Part shown: piece by piece, positions 8,021 through 15,509 of the stretch
Numbering within the stretch: the first letter of the stretch is position 1
How the letters are laid out: each line of letters opens with the position of its first letter
DNA from: JAYQKL01 sp049889415
GTDB lineage: Bacteria > Pseudomonadota > Alphaproteobacteria > RS24
Assembly (NCBI GenBank): GCA_049889415.1
Contig: JBMHDL010000003.1
Location: 1-64,000, forward strand
Reading direction: 5' to 3'
Length of the DNA: 64,000 nt
Made by a program: the position numbers and the translations under genes
Notes under the pieces: generated by a model
The model's database searches: none
Seen by the model: only the letters and a program-made list of their open reading frames with translations
Told to the model about the DNA's origin: nothing

Positions 8021-8377
8021 ATGGTGCATAAACTTTCGACAAATGAACGGCGTAAACAGCGTGTGCGTGCACGTCTTCGCAAGGTGGCCAATGGCCGACC
8101 AAGACTTTCCGTGTTTCGGTCCTCTAAGCATATTTATGCGCAGGTGATTGACGATGAACGCGGCTTGACTCTTGTTTCCGCTTCCAGCAAGGAAAAAGGG
8201 TTTTCCGGTGAAAAGGGCTGCAACAAGGATGCCGCCAATCTGGTGGGTAAGTTGGTCGCTGAGCGTGCCATCAAGGCTGGTGTTGAGGATGTCGTGTTTG
8301 ATCGCGGCGGGTATCTGTATCACGGACGTGTCCAGGCTCTGGCTGAGGCCGCCCGTGAAGCCGGTTTGAAATTTTAA
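8021..8377 (+). CDS. rplR: 50S ribosomal protein L18
   Basis: This 118-residue protein is L18, which binds 5S rRNA together with L5. It contains RPRLSVFRSSKHIYAQVIDD near residues 26-45 and ends with the characteristic FDRGGYLYHGRVQALAEAAREAGLKF block. Only nine bases separate it from rplF. Normal length and context. Confidence 0.96.
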   Translation: MVHKLSTNERRKQRVRARLRKVANGRPRLSVFRSSKHIYAQVIDDERGLTLVSASSKEKGFSGEKGCNKDAANLVGKLVAERAIKAGVEDVVFDRGGYLYHGRVQALAEAAREAGLKF

Positions 8378-8388
8378 GGAGACGATCT

Positions 8389-8937
8389 GTGGCTAGAAAC
8401 GAAAAGCAGAATGAAGAGCGTGACAACGAGTTCGTAGACCGTCTCGTCAACATTAACCGTGTCGCAAAAGTGGTGAAAGGCGGGCGTCGCTTCGGCTTTG
8501 CCGCCCTGGTTGTCGTCGGCGACCAGAAAGGGCGTGTCGGATATGGAATTGGCAAGGCTCGCGAAGTGCCTGAAGCCATCCGCAAGGCAACGGAAGCGGC
8601 AAAACGCAACATCATCAGCGTTCCGCTGCGCGAAGGCCGGACCCTGCACCATGACATTAAGGGGCACCACGGGGCCGGCAAAGTTGTGCTGCGTGCGGCA
8701 CCTCCCGGAACCGGTATCATTGCCGGTGGCCCGATGCGTGCGGTTTTTGAGTCTCTCGGCGTGCAGGACGTCGTGGCCAAATCAATCGGGACATCCAACC
8801 CCTATAATATGGTTCATGCCACGATAGACGCACTGAAAAAGCAGTCCAGTCCGCGCATGATTGCGGCACGACGCGGCAAAAAAGTGTCTGAAGTCATCAG
8901 TCGCCCGGAGGCCGCTTCAGGCCAGGCGGAAGCCTAA
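8389..8937 (+). CDS. rpsE: 30S ribosomal protein S5
   Basis: S5 is part of the mRNA entry channel and of translational accuracy. The 182-residue protein starts at a GTG codon well placed after TTAAGGAGACGATCT; no in-frame ATG gives the full N-terminus. It has VDRLVNINRVAKVVKGGRRF near residues 17-36, the double-stranded-RNA-binding-like domain, and PPGTGIIAGGPMRAVFE in the C-terminal domain. It precedes rpmD by 21 bases. Confidence 0.97.
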   Translation: MARNEKQNEERDNEFVDRLVNINRVAKVVKGGRRFGFAALVVVGDQKGRVGYGIGKAREVPEAIRKATEAAKRNIISVPLREGRTLHHDIKGHHGAGKVVLRAAPPGTGIIAGGPMRAVFESLGVQDVVAKSIGTSNPYNMVHATIDALKKQSSPRMIAARRGKKVSEVISRPEAASGQAEA

Positions 8938-8958
8938 GCCGGTACGAGGAGAAAGCAC

Positions 8959-9156
8959 ATGGCTGGAAAGAAAAAATCCACTGTTACTGTTGAGCAAACC
9001 GGCAGCCCGATTGGTCGTCCAGGTGACCAGCGCGCGACGCTTGTCGGCCTTGGCTTGAACAAAAACGGCCGTCGTCGCACGCTTGAAGACACACCGGCAG
9101 TGCGTGGCATGATTGCCAAAGTCGCCCATCTTGTCAGAATTGTTGAAGACGCATAA
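8959..9156 (+). CDS. rpmD: 50S ribosomal protein L30
   Basis: This 65-residue protein is L30, with the core TVEQTGSPIGRPGDQRATL and LGLNKNGRRRTLEDTPAVRGMI, preceded by a short lysine-rich N-terminus common in alphaproteobacteria. It is a small 50S protein bound to 23S rRNA. GAGGAGAAAGCAC precedes the ATG. It lies between rpsE and rplO as expected. Confidence 0.95.
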   Translation: MAGKKKSTVTVEQTGSPIGRPGDQRATLVGLGLNKNGRRRTLEDTPAVRGMIAKVAHLVRIVEDA

Positions 9157-9173
9157 AGCGCAGGAATAGTTTC

Positions 9174-9674
9174 ATGAAACTCAATGAACTCAGAGATAAT
9201 GCCGGCGCCCGCCCATCCCGCACCCGCATCGGCCGAGGCACATCCTCCGGCAAGGGTAAAACAGGTGGCCGTGGCGTCAAGGGTCAGAAATCACGCTCCG
9301 GCGTCGCCATCAAGGGCTTTGAAGGCGGTCAGATGCCAATCCATATGCGTCTGCCCAAACGTGGTTTCAACAAGCCGAACCGCCTGAAACTCAATGCCGT
9401 CAATCTCGGTCGTCTGCAGCAGGCACTTGATGCCGGCAAGCTGGATGCCAAGCAGGCCGTGAATGCAGCGAGCCTGAAAGCCGCAGGTGTCATTCGCCGT
9501 GAACTGGATGGTGTCCGGATTCTCGGCAATGGTGAGTTGAAAACCAAACTCGACTTTGAAGTCGCCGGCATGTCAGCTGCAGCCAAGGCAGCTGTCGAAA
9601 AACTCGGCGGCAGTGTGACCTTGCTGGAAGTCAAGGCACCCGTGGAAGTGGCGGATGATCAGGCCGAAGCGTAA
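9174..9674 (+). CDS. rplO: 50S ribosomal protein L15
   Basis: L15 is a late-assembling 50S protein with a long glycine- and arginine-rich N-terminal extension, seen here as GRGTSSGKGKTGGRGVKGQ near residues 21-39. The globular part follows, with GGQMPIHMRLPKRGF near residues 52-66. The 166 residues include a short acidic end (VADDQAEA), slightly longer than E. coli L15 (144). It is followed by secY after 21 bases. Confidence 0.96.
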   Translation: MKLNELRDNAGARPSRTRIGRGTSSGKGKTGGRGVKGQKSRSGVAIKGFEGGQMPIHMRLPKRGFNKPNRLKLNAVNLGRLQQALDAGKLDAKQAVNAASLKAAGVIRRELDGVRILGNGELKTKLDFEVAGMSAAAKAAVEKLGGSVTLLEVKAPVEVADDQAEA

Positions 9675-9695
9675 TCGAGTATAATCGGACATAAA

Positions 9696-11030
9696 ATGGC
9701 GTCAGCAGCAGAACAGTTAGCAGCAAATTTGAACTGGTCCTCATTCCGGGGGGCGACAGAGCTGAAGCAGCGTATCTGGTTCACGCTCGGCGCTTTGCTG
9801 ATTTATCGTCTCGGCACTTACATCCCGTTGCCGGGTATTGATCCGGGTGCCTTGAAATCACTGTTTGAACAAAATCAGGGCGGCATTGTCGGCATGTTCA
9901 ACATGTTCGCCGGCGGTGCTGTCGGGCGTATGGCAATTTTCGCCCTGAACATCATGCCCTACATCACGGCTTCGATTATAATCCAATTGTTAACATCCGC
10001 TGTCCCGCACCTTGAGCAACTCAAGAAAGAGGGCGGTGAGCAGGGCCGTAAACAGATCAATCAATATACACGCTACGGTACTGTCCTGCTGGCGACCATG
10101 CAAGGCTATGGCATGGCTGTCGGGCTGGAGCGCGCCGAGGGCATTGTGCTTAATCCCGGACTGTTTTTTCAGGTCAGCACGGTCACAACTCTGGTTGCGG
10201 GCACCGTGTTCCTGATGTGGCTGGGAGAGCAAATCACCGCCCGGGGCATTGGTAACGGCATATCGCTGATCATTTTCGCCGGTATCGTTGCTGAGCTGCC
10301 GGGTGCGCTTGTCAGTACGCTGGAGCTTGGCCGTCAAGGGGCGATTTCTACACTGGTCATTATCTTCCTGCTGTTGATGGTTGTTGCCGTTATCGCCTTT
10401 GTCGTATTTGTCGAGCGTGCTCAACGCCGTTTGCTGGTGCAATATCCCAAGCGTCAAGTTGGTAACAAAATGATGGGGGGTGACAATTCCCACCTGCCTT
10501 TGAAACTTAATGTGGCCGGCGTCATTCCGCCGATTTTTGCCTCATCCCTGCTCCTGCTGCCGATGACGGTCGCCAATTTTTCCGCCGGAACCGGACCGGA
10601 ATGGCTGACCTCCTTAACCGCTCTGCTTGGACAGGGGCAGCCGCTTTACATGGCGACTTATGCTGCGTTGATTATTTTCTTCTGCTTTTTCTACACTTCG
10701 ATTGTCTTCAATCCGGTGGATACGGCGAATAATCTCAAACAGGCCGGCGGGTTCATTCCGGGCATTCGCCCCGGGGACCGGACTGCGGAATATATTGACC
10801 GTATCCTGACCCGGCTGACCGTGGTCGGTGCTGTCTATTTGACCATTGTCTGCCTGTTGCCGGAGTTTTTGATTAACGCCTATAGTGTGCCGTTTTATTT
10901 CGGCGGTACATCCATCCTGATCGTTGTTAGCGTTACCATGGATACGGTAGGCCAGGTTCAGAGCCATCTGTTCGCTCATCAATATGAAGGTCTGATTAAA
11001 AAATCAAAGCTTGGGGGCCGTCGCTCATGA
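9696..11030 (+). CDS. secY: Protein translocase subunit SecY
   Basis: SecY is the channel of the SecYEG translocon in the inner membrane. The 444-residue protein shows ten hydrophobic segments and family blocks such as YRLGTYIPLPGID near residue 36-48, NIMPYITASIIIQLLT near 85-100 and the cytoplasmic loop with FNPVDTANNLKQAGGFIPGIRPG near 338-360. It ends KSKLGGRRS. It lies at its usual place at the end of the spc block, and its last four bases overlap the adk start (ATGA). Confidence 0.98.
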   Translation: MASAAEQLAANLNWSSFRGATELKQRIWFTLGALLIYRLGTYIPLPGIDPGALKSLFEQNQGGIVGMFNMFAGGAVGRMAIFALNIMPYITASIIIQLLTSAVPHLEQLKKEGGEQGRKQINQYTRYGTVLLATMQGYGMAVGLERAEGIVLNPGLFFQVSTVTTLVAGTVFLMWLGEQITARGIGNGISLIIFAGIVAELPGALVSTLELGRQGAISTLVIIFLLLMVVAVIAFVVFVERAQRRLLVQYPKRQVGNKMMGGDNSHLPLKLNVAGVIPPIFASSLLLLPMTVANFSAGTGPEWLTSLTALLGQGQPLYMATYAALIIFFCFFYTSIVFNPVDTANNLKQAGGFIPGIRPGDRTAEYIDRILTRLTVVGAVYLTIVCLLPEFLINAYSVPFYFGGTSILIVVSVTMDTVGQVQSHLFAHQYEGLIKKSKLGGRRS

Positions 11031-11608
11031 AGCTGGTGTTTTTGGGACCGCCCGGTGCTGGTAAGGGCACACAGGCAAAATACCTGGAGGACAATCACGG
11101 ATTTGTCCAACTCTCCACCGGTGATATGCTGCGCGCAGCAGTTGCAGCGGAAACGGATATTGGGCTTTTGGCCAAGGATATTATGGCAAAAGGCGATTTG
11201 GTGCCGGATGAAGTTGTTGTCGGCATTATTGCGGACCGCATTGAAGAGGATGACTGTATCGCCGGTTTCATCCTGGATGGCTTTCCTCGCAATGTACCTC
11301 AGGCGCAGGCCTTGACCCAAATGCTTGAAGAAAAAGGCATTGCGCTTGATCATGTGCTTGAACTTGATGTTGATACAGATATTTTGATTGAGCGTATTAA
11401 CACCCGTGCAGCGGAAAATGCCGCTGCCGGTGCAGAAACCCGCGCTGACGACACGGCTGAAGCCCTGGCGCATCGGGTAAAAGTTTACGAGGAGCAAACC
11501 GCTCCCGTTTCTGCATATTATGCGGATCAAGGCCTGCTCGTTAAAGTTGACGGTATGCAGGATATAAGCACAGTGACCGGGCAAATTAAACAGGCCCTGT
11601 CGCTTTAA
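11027..11608 (+). CDS. adk: Adenylate kinase (short-lid form)
   Basis: Adenylate kinase converts AMP and ATP to two ADP in the cytoplasm. The P-loop GPPGAGKGTQA is at residues 7-17, STGDMLRAA near 30-38 and the DGFPRN block near 84-89. At 193 residues it is the short form: the lid is only a small loop (residues about 124-137) rather than the zinc-finger lid, as in other alphaproteobacteria. The overlap with secY marks it as part of the same operon. Confidence 0.96.
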   Translation: MKLVFLGPPGAGKGTQAKYLEDNHGFVQLSTGDMLRAAVAAETDIGLLAKDIMAKGDLVPDEVVVGIIADRIEEDDCIAGFILDGFPRNVPQAQALTQMLEEKGIALDHVLELDVDTDILIERINTRAAENAAAGAETRADDTAEALAHRVKVYEEQTAPVSAYYADQGLLVKVDGMQDISTVTGQIKQALSL

Positions 11609-11645
11609 CAAGGAGAGAAACACGCAGAACGCATTGTAAAATAGG

Positions 11646-11673
11646 TTGACTGAAGGCGGTATAAACTTATAAT
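11646..11673 (+). promoter_or_regulatory. Promoter for the rpsM-rpsK-rpoA-rplQ operon
   Basis: TTGACT (11646-11651), a 16-base spacer and a perfect TATAAT (11668-11673) make a near-consensus sigma-70-type promoter, lying between adk and rpsM. The -10 box is flanked by an inverted repeat GGCGG (11655-11659) and CCGCC (11674-11678). Transcription starting near 11680 would give a leader of about 105 bases before rpsM. No intrinsic terminator is seen after adk, so read-through from the spc operon is likely too. Confidence 0.6.
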
Positions 11674-11721
11674 CCGCCGCCAGTGTAAGATGTTTTCTTC
11701 CATAACCTATTTGTCATTAAT

Positions 11722-11747
11722 CCCAGAAAAGTAAGGATTTTCTGTGG
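11722..11747 (+). promoter_or_regulatory. Hairpin in the rpsM leader
   Basis: CAGAAAA (11724-11730) and TTTTCTG (11738-11744) pair perfectly around a 7-base loop, extended by CC/GG with a bulge. It lies 38 bases upstream of the rpsM ribosome-binding region, inside the predicted leader. It could be an autoregulatory or attenuation element, but it does not match any r-protein leader I can name and is not followed by an unbroken T tract. Confidence 0.3.
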
Positions 11748-11784
11748 TTTTGCTGGTTTCAGTTTTGGACACGAGGAGAATCGA

Positions 11785-12153
11785 GTGGCTCGTATTGCAG
11801 GTGTAAACATTCCGACAGCGAAACGCGTCGTGATTGCACTGACTTATATTCATGGTATCGGCAACACCAAGGCCAAGGAAATCTGTGAAACGGTGGGCAT
11901 TGAGCCGGAGCGCCGCGTCAATGAGCTTTCCGACGCTGAAGTCATTAAAATTCGTGAGACCATTGATGCCGGGTATATGGTGGAAGGTGACCTGAGACGG
12001 GATGTTGCCATGAACATCAAGCGTCTTCTGGATCTGGGCGTTTATCGTGGCCTGCGTCATCGCCGTAATCTGCCCGTTCGTGGTCAGCGTACACATACCA
12101 ACGCCCGTACACGCAAAGGTCCGGCCAAAGCTATTGCCGGCAAGAAGAAGTAA
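11785..12153 (+). CDS. rpsM: 30S ribosomal protein S13
   Basis: S13 is in the 30S head and touches the P-site tRNA and L5. The 122-residue protein begins at GTG after CGAGGAGAATCGA and reads ARIAGVNIPTAKRV; the DLRRDVAMNIKRLLDLGVYRGLRHRR segment and the basic end with GQRTHTNARTRKGPAK are typical. It opens the alpha operon, separated from adk by 176 bases that hold a promoter and a leader hairpin. Confidence 0.97.
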   Translation: MARIAGVNIPTAKRVVIALTYIHGIGNTKAKEICETVGIEPERRVNELSDAEVIKIRETIDAGYMVEGDLRRDVAMNIKRLLDLGVYRGLRHRRNLPVRGQRTHTNARTRKGPAKAIAGKKK

Positions 12154-12162
12154 GGATTTAAC

Positions 12163-12549
12163 ATGGCTACTGAAAACCGCGTCAAGCGTCGTGAGCGTAA
12201 AAACATCACCTCGGGTGTTGCGCATATTAATTCGACTTTCAACAACACCATGATTACTATCTCCGATGCACAAGGCAATGCCATTTCCTGGTGCTCCGCG
12301 GGGGCCATGGGGTTTAAGGGATCGCGTAAATCCACTCCCTATGCAGCTCAGGTGGCCGCTGAAGAAGCCGGCAAAAAAGCCATGGAGCACGGCATGAAGA
12401 CCTTGGAAGTCAATGTGAAGGGTCCTGGCTCCGGTCGTGAGTCCGCTTTGCGCGCCCTGCAGGCTGTCGGGTTTACCGTCACCAGCATACGCGATGTGAC
12501 ACCAATTCCGCATAATGGCTGCCGTCCGCCCAAGCGCCGTCGCGTCTAA
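12163..12549 (+). CDS. rpsK: 30S ribosomal protein S11
   Basis: This 128-residue protein is S11, located on the 30S platform near the Shine-Dalgarno helix. Diagnostic stretches are GVAHINSTFNNTMITISD near residues 19-36, GFKGSRKSTPYAAQ near 51-64 and PIPHNGCRPPKRRRV at the end. It follows rpsM by nine bases. Normal length. Confidence 0.97.
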   Translation: MATENRVKRRERKNITSGVAHINSTFNNTMITISDAQGNAISWCSAGAMGFKGSRKSTPYAAQVAAEEAGKKAMEHGMKTLEVNVKGPGSGRESALRALQAVGFTVTSIRDVTPIPHNGCRPPKRRRV

Positions 12550-12579
12550 TCTTCCAGACATCAGTAAAGAGGTATCATC

Positions 12580-13599
12580 GTGATACAGAACAATTGGCAA
12601 GCTCTCATTAAACCGACAAAACTCGACATCATTCCGGGCGCTGATCCGGAACGTTCCGCCCGCATCGTGGCCGAACCTTTGGAACGTGGTTTTGGTCTGA
12701 CACTCGGCAATGCCCTGCGTCGTATCCTGCTGTCATCCATTCAAGGCGCCGCCGTCACCGCAGTCCAGATTGACGGGGTTTTGCACGAATTTTCCTCCAT
12801 TCCGGGTGTGCGCGAAGATGTGACGGATATCGTTCTCAACATCAAGCAAATGTCCGTTAATGTTCATTCCGAGGGCGCCAAACGCCTGACACTCGTCAAA
12901 AAGGGCCCGGGCGTCGTGACCGCCGGCGATATTGAGGAAGTTGCGGATGTTGAAATCAAAAACCCTGATTTGGTTTTATGCACCCTCGATGAGGGGGCTG
13001 ATGTCCGCTTCGAGTTTATCATCAATACCGGTAAAGGTTATGTGCCGGCAGAGAAAAACCGTCCAGAGGATGCCCCTATTGGCCTGATACCGGTCGACAG
13101 CTTGTATAGCCCCGTCCGTCGCGTATCCTACAATGTTGAAAACACACGTGAAGGCCAGGTGCTTGACTATGATAAGCTCACCCTGGAAATTGAAACTGAC
13201 GGCACCGTGACGCCTGAAGATGCTTTGGCGCTGTCCGCCCGCATCCTGCAGGACCAACTCCAGACCTTCATTAATTTTGATGAGCCGGAAGTTATTCAGG
13301 AAGAGGTATCCGTTGCGGAGGAAATCGGCTTCAGTGCAGCTCTGCTCAAGAAAGTCGATGAGTTGGAGCTTTCCGTACGCTCAGCCAACTGCCTGAAAAA
13401 CGACAATATTGTCTATATCGGCGATCTCATTCAAAAAACCGAGGCTGAGATGCTTCGGACCCCGAATTTCGGCCGTAAATCACTGAATGAAATCAAGGAA
13501 GTTCTTGCGGAAATGAGTCTGCATCTTGGGATGGAAGTTCCGAATTGGCCGCCGGAAAACATTGAAGAACTCGCCAAACGATTTGAAGAAACATACTAA
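12580..13599 (+). CDS. rpoA: RNA polymerase alpha subunit
   Basis: The 339-residue alpha subunit dimerises to start RNA polymerase assembly and contacts regulators and UP elements through its C-terminal domain. The N-terminal domain covers about residues 1-235 (ERGFGLTLGNALRRILLSS near 38-56) and the C-terminal domain about 255-325 (ELSVRSANCLKN, TPNFGRKSLNEIKEVL). Translation starts at GTG after AGTAAAGAGGTATCATC. It sits between rpsK and rplQ as usual. Confidence 0.98.
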   Translation: MIQNNWQALIKPTKLDIIPGADPERSARIVAEPLERGFGLTLGNALRRILLSSIQGAAVTAVQIDGVLHEFSSIPGVREDVTDIVLNIKQMSVNVHSEGAKRLTLVKKGPGVVTAGDIEEVADVEIKNPDLVLCTLDEGADVRFEFIINTGKGYVPAEKNRPEDAPIGLIPVDSLYSPVRRVSYNVENTREGQVLDYDKLTLEIETDGTVTPEDALALSARILQDQLQTFINFDEPEVIQEEVSVAEEIGFSAALLKKVDELELSVRSANCLKNDNIVYIGDLIQKTEAEMLRTPNFGRKSLNEIKEVLAEMSLHLGMEVPNWPPENIEELAKRFEETY

Positions 13600-13622
13600 C
13601 AGTTCCACGCGCGGAGAATATT

Positions 13623-14048
13623 ATGCGACACGCTAAAGCAGGACGGAAACTCAATCGCACACAAAGCCACCGAAAGGCCATGTTGGGCAACCTCGCCGTT
13701 GCGCTTATCAAACATGAGCAGATCGTGACCACCTTGCCGAAGGCCAAGGAATTGGCCCCCTTTGTCGAGAAGTTGATCACGCTCGGCAAAAAAGGCGATT
13801 TGCATGCCCGCCGCCAGGCTTATGCCAAACTTCCGGATCAGGAGTGGGCGGCCAAACTGTTTGACACGCTGGCTCCGCGTTATGCTGAACGTAATGGCGG
13901 CTATACGCGTGTCCTGAAAGCCGGCTTCCGGTATGGCGACAGTGCTCCGATGGCCGTTATTGAACTGGTTGACCGCGATGAAAGCGCCCGTGGGCAGGAT
14001 TCTGGTCCTGTTGAAATCGACGATGAGGGCGTTGAAGCTTCAGCCTAG
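13623..14048 (+). CDS. rplQ: 50S ribosomal protein L17
   Basis: L17 is a 50S protein near the tunnel exit. The 141 residues begin MRHAKAGRKLNRTQSHRKA, with EQIVTTLPKAKEL near 37-49 and KAGFRYGDSAPMAVIELVDRD near 98-118. The last about 24 residues form an acidic tail (ending DDEGVEASA), a common feature of alphaproteobacterial L17. It is the last gene of the alpha operon and is followed by an intrinsic terminator 54 bases after its stop. Confidence 0.96.
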   Translation: MRHAKAGRKLNRTQSHRKAMLGNLAVALIKHEQIVTTLPKAKELAPFVEKLITLGKKGDLHARRQAYAKLPDQEWAAKLFDTLAPRYAERNGGYTRVLKAGFRYGDSAPMAVIELVDRDESARGQDSGPVEIDDEGVEASA

Positions 14049-14081
14049 GGCTTTTGGCCCCTGTCACATGGCACCAGTCAC

Positions 14082-15506
14082 ATGACACATCAAACACATG
14101 ACAAAAAGCACTCGATTTTGGTCGGGTGCTTTTTTGTTTTTTTTACTCTTTCTTTCTGTCTTTATCCGCAACACACTTGGGCGCAAAGTGGCCAGGTTCC
14201 TCAAAGCCGGGGGCAGATACAATTAAGCTTTGCCCCGGTGGTTGAGAAGGCGGCACCGGCGGTCGTCAATGTTTATGCCAAGCGTCGTGTGAACACACAG
14301 CGGCGCTCTTTGTTTGATGACCCTTTTTTCAATGATTTTTTTGACCGGCAGTTTCGGTCGCGGCCACGGGTGCAGAATTCCCTCGGTTCTGGTGTCATTG
14401 TCAGGGCAGACGGCATTGTTGTTACTAACAATCATGTTATTGAGGGCAGTGATGAATTGACCATTGTGCTGCCGGATCAAAGGGAATTCAGCGCAGAGCT
14501 GTTGCTCTCGGATGCCCGGACAGACTTGGCTGTGTTGAAACTCAAGACAGAGGGGGACATCAAATTTCCCGTCTTGGATTATCAGTCAGAGGACGCCGTT
14601 GAGATCGGCGATCTTGTTCTCGCTATCGGCAACCCGTTCGGAGTGGGGCAGACCGTCACCAGCGGCATTGTTTCCGCATTGGCGCGTACGCAGGTGGGGG
14701 TCGGAGATTTCCAGTCCTTCATCCAGACTGATGCCCCGATTAATCCGGGTAATTCCGGCGGGGCGCTCGTCACCATGGAAGGCCGGCTTTTGGGCGTCAA
14801 TACGGCGATCTTTTCCCGCACGGGCGGATCTGTTGGCATCGGTTTTGCCATTCCCTCCAGCATGGTACGCCGCGTTGTTGATGGTGCGTTGGGGGATGGT
14901 CGTGTCCGTCGCCCTTGGTTAGGCATGAAACTGCAGCCTGTTTCGCAGGACCTGGTGCAGACCTTGGGGCTTGAGCGTCCGATGGGGGCATTGGTGCTGG
15001 AGCTTCACCCCGACAGTCCATTTGTTGCCGCCGGTTTGAAAGCAGGGGATGTGATTGTCAAGGTCGCCGGCATCTCAATCGACCGGCCGGAGGAATTGCG
15101 CTACCGCCTTGCCATCCGTGAGGTTGGCGAAATGCTTTTATTGGGTTATTTACGCAATGGTCAGTCTCTGAGCACTGATATTGCCCTGCTAGCGGCCCCC
15201 GAAAAGCCACCCCGCAGTTCACAAACCGTAACTGCGGACAACCTTTTTTATGGGGTTGAGTTGTCAAACATAAATCCGGCTGTGATTGACGAGATGGGAC
15301 TGGGTTTTGACGCTCAAGGCGTCATTGTCAGTGACGTTGCCGGGCGAACGCGTCTGGGCTTGCGGGTCGGTGATATTTTAGAGAAGGTCAATGGTCAGAG
15401 GATTTCCAATGTGGCGCAGGCCATCGATCTCATCTCGGCCAATATGCGCGGCTGGTCTTTGGAAATCAGGCGTGGTAACCGCTTAATCCGCAGTACGGTC
15501 AGGTGA
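14082..15506 (+). CDS. Periplasmic HtrA/Deg serine protease
   Basis: This 474-residue protein is an HtrA-family (DegP/DegQ/DegS-like) protease or chaperone for misfolded envelope proteins. The N-terminus has a basic KKH followed by a hydrophobic stretch and TWAQS, a likely signal peptide. The trypsin-like domain has the triad H118 (TNNHVIE), D148 (DARTDLAV) and S225 (GNSGGAL). Two PDZ domains follow, about residues 280-370 and 385-470. A Q-linker with DPFFNDFFDRQF is typical of the LA loop of Deg proteases. The chosen ATG has no good ribosome-binding site, and the signal-peptide codons overlap a strong terminator. Later starts would lose the basic N-terminal region. The last codon is three bases from the next gene. 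Exact paralogue (DegP, DegQ or other) is not decided. Confidence 0.92.
   Translation: MTHQTHDKKHSILVGCFFVFFTLSFCLYPQHTWAQSGQVPQSRGQIQLSFAPVVEKAAPAVVNVYAKRRVNTQRRSLFDDPFFNDFFDRQFRSRPRVQNSLGSGVIVRADGIVVTNNHVIEGSDELTIVLPDQREFSAELLLSDARTDLAVLKLKTEGDIKFPVLDYQSEDAVEIGDLVLAIGNPFGVGQTVTSGIVSALARTQVGVGDFQSFIQTDAPINPGNSGGALVTMEGRLLGVNTAIFSRTGGSVGIGFAIPSSMVRRVVDGALGDGRVRRPWLGMKLQPVSQDLVQTLGLERPMGALVLELHPDSPFVAAGLKAGDVIVKVAGISIDRPEELRYRLAIREVGEMLLLGYLRNGQSLSTDIALLAAPEKPPRSSQTVTADNLFYGVELSNINPAVIDEMGLGFDAQGVIVSDVAGRTRLGLRVGDILEKVNGQRISNVAQAIDLISANMRGWSLEIRRGNRLIRSTVR
14103..14146 (+). terminator. Terminator of the ribosomal operon, inside htrA
   Basis: Thirteen bases (14103-14115) pair with 14122-14134 around a 6-base loop; the only non-Watson-Crick pair is one T-G. 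The right arm runs into a long T-rich tract to 14144. This is the strongest intrinsic terminator in the window. It lies entirely within the signal-peptide codons (about residues 8-21) of the following htrA gene, which means transcripts reaching htrA must pass through it or start inside it. Confidence 0.85.
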
Positions 15507-15509
15507 GTT

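Noticed and set aside
11707..12600. 297-codon open frame on the minus strand over rpsM, rpsK and the start of rpoA
   Set aside because: It is antisense to three certain ribosomal genes with strong family matches, and its translation has no recognisable domain.
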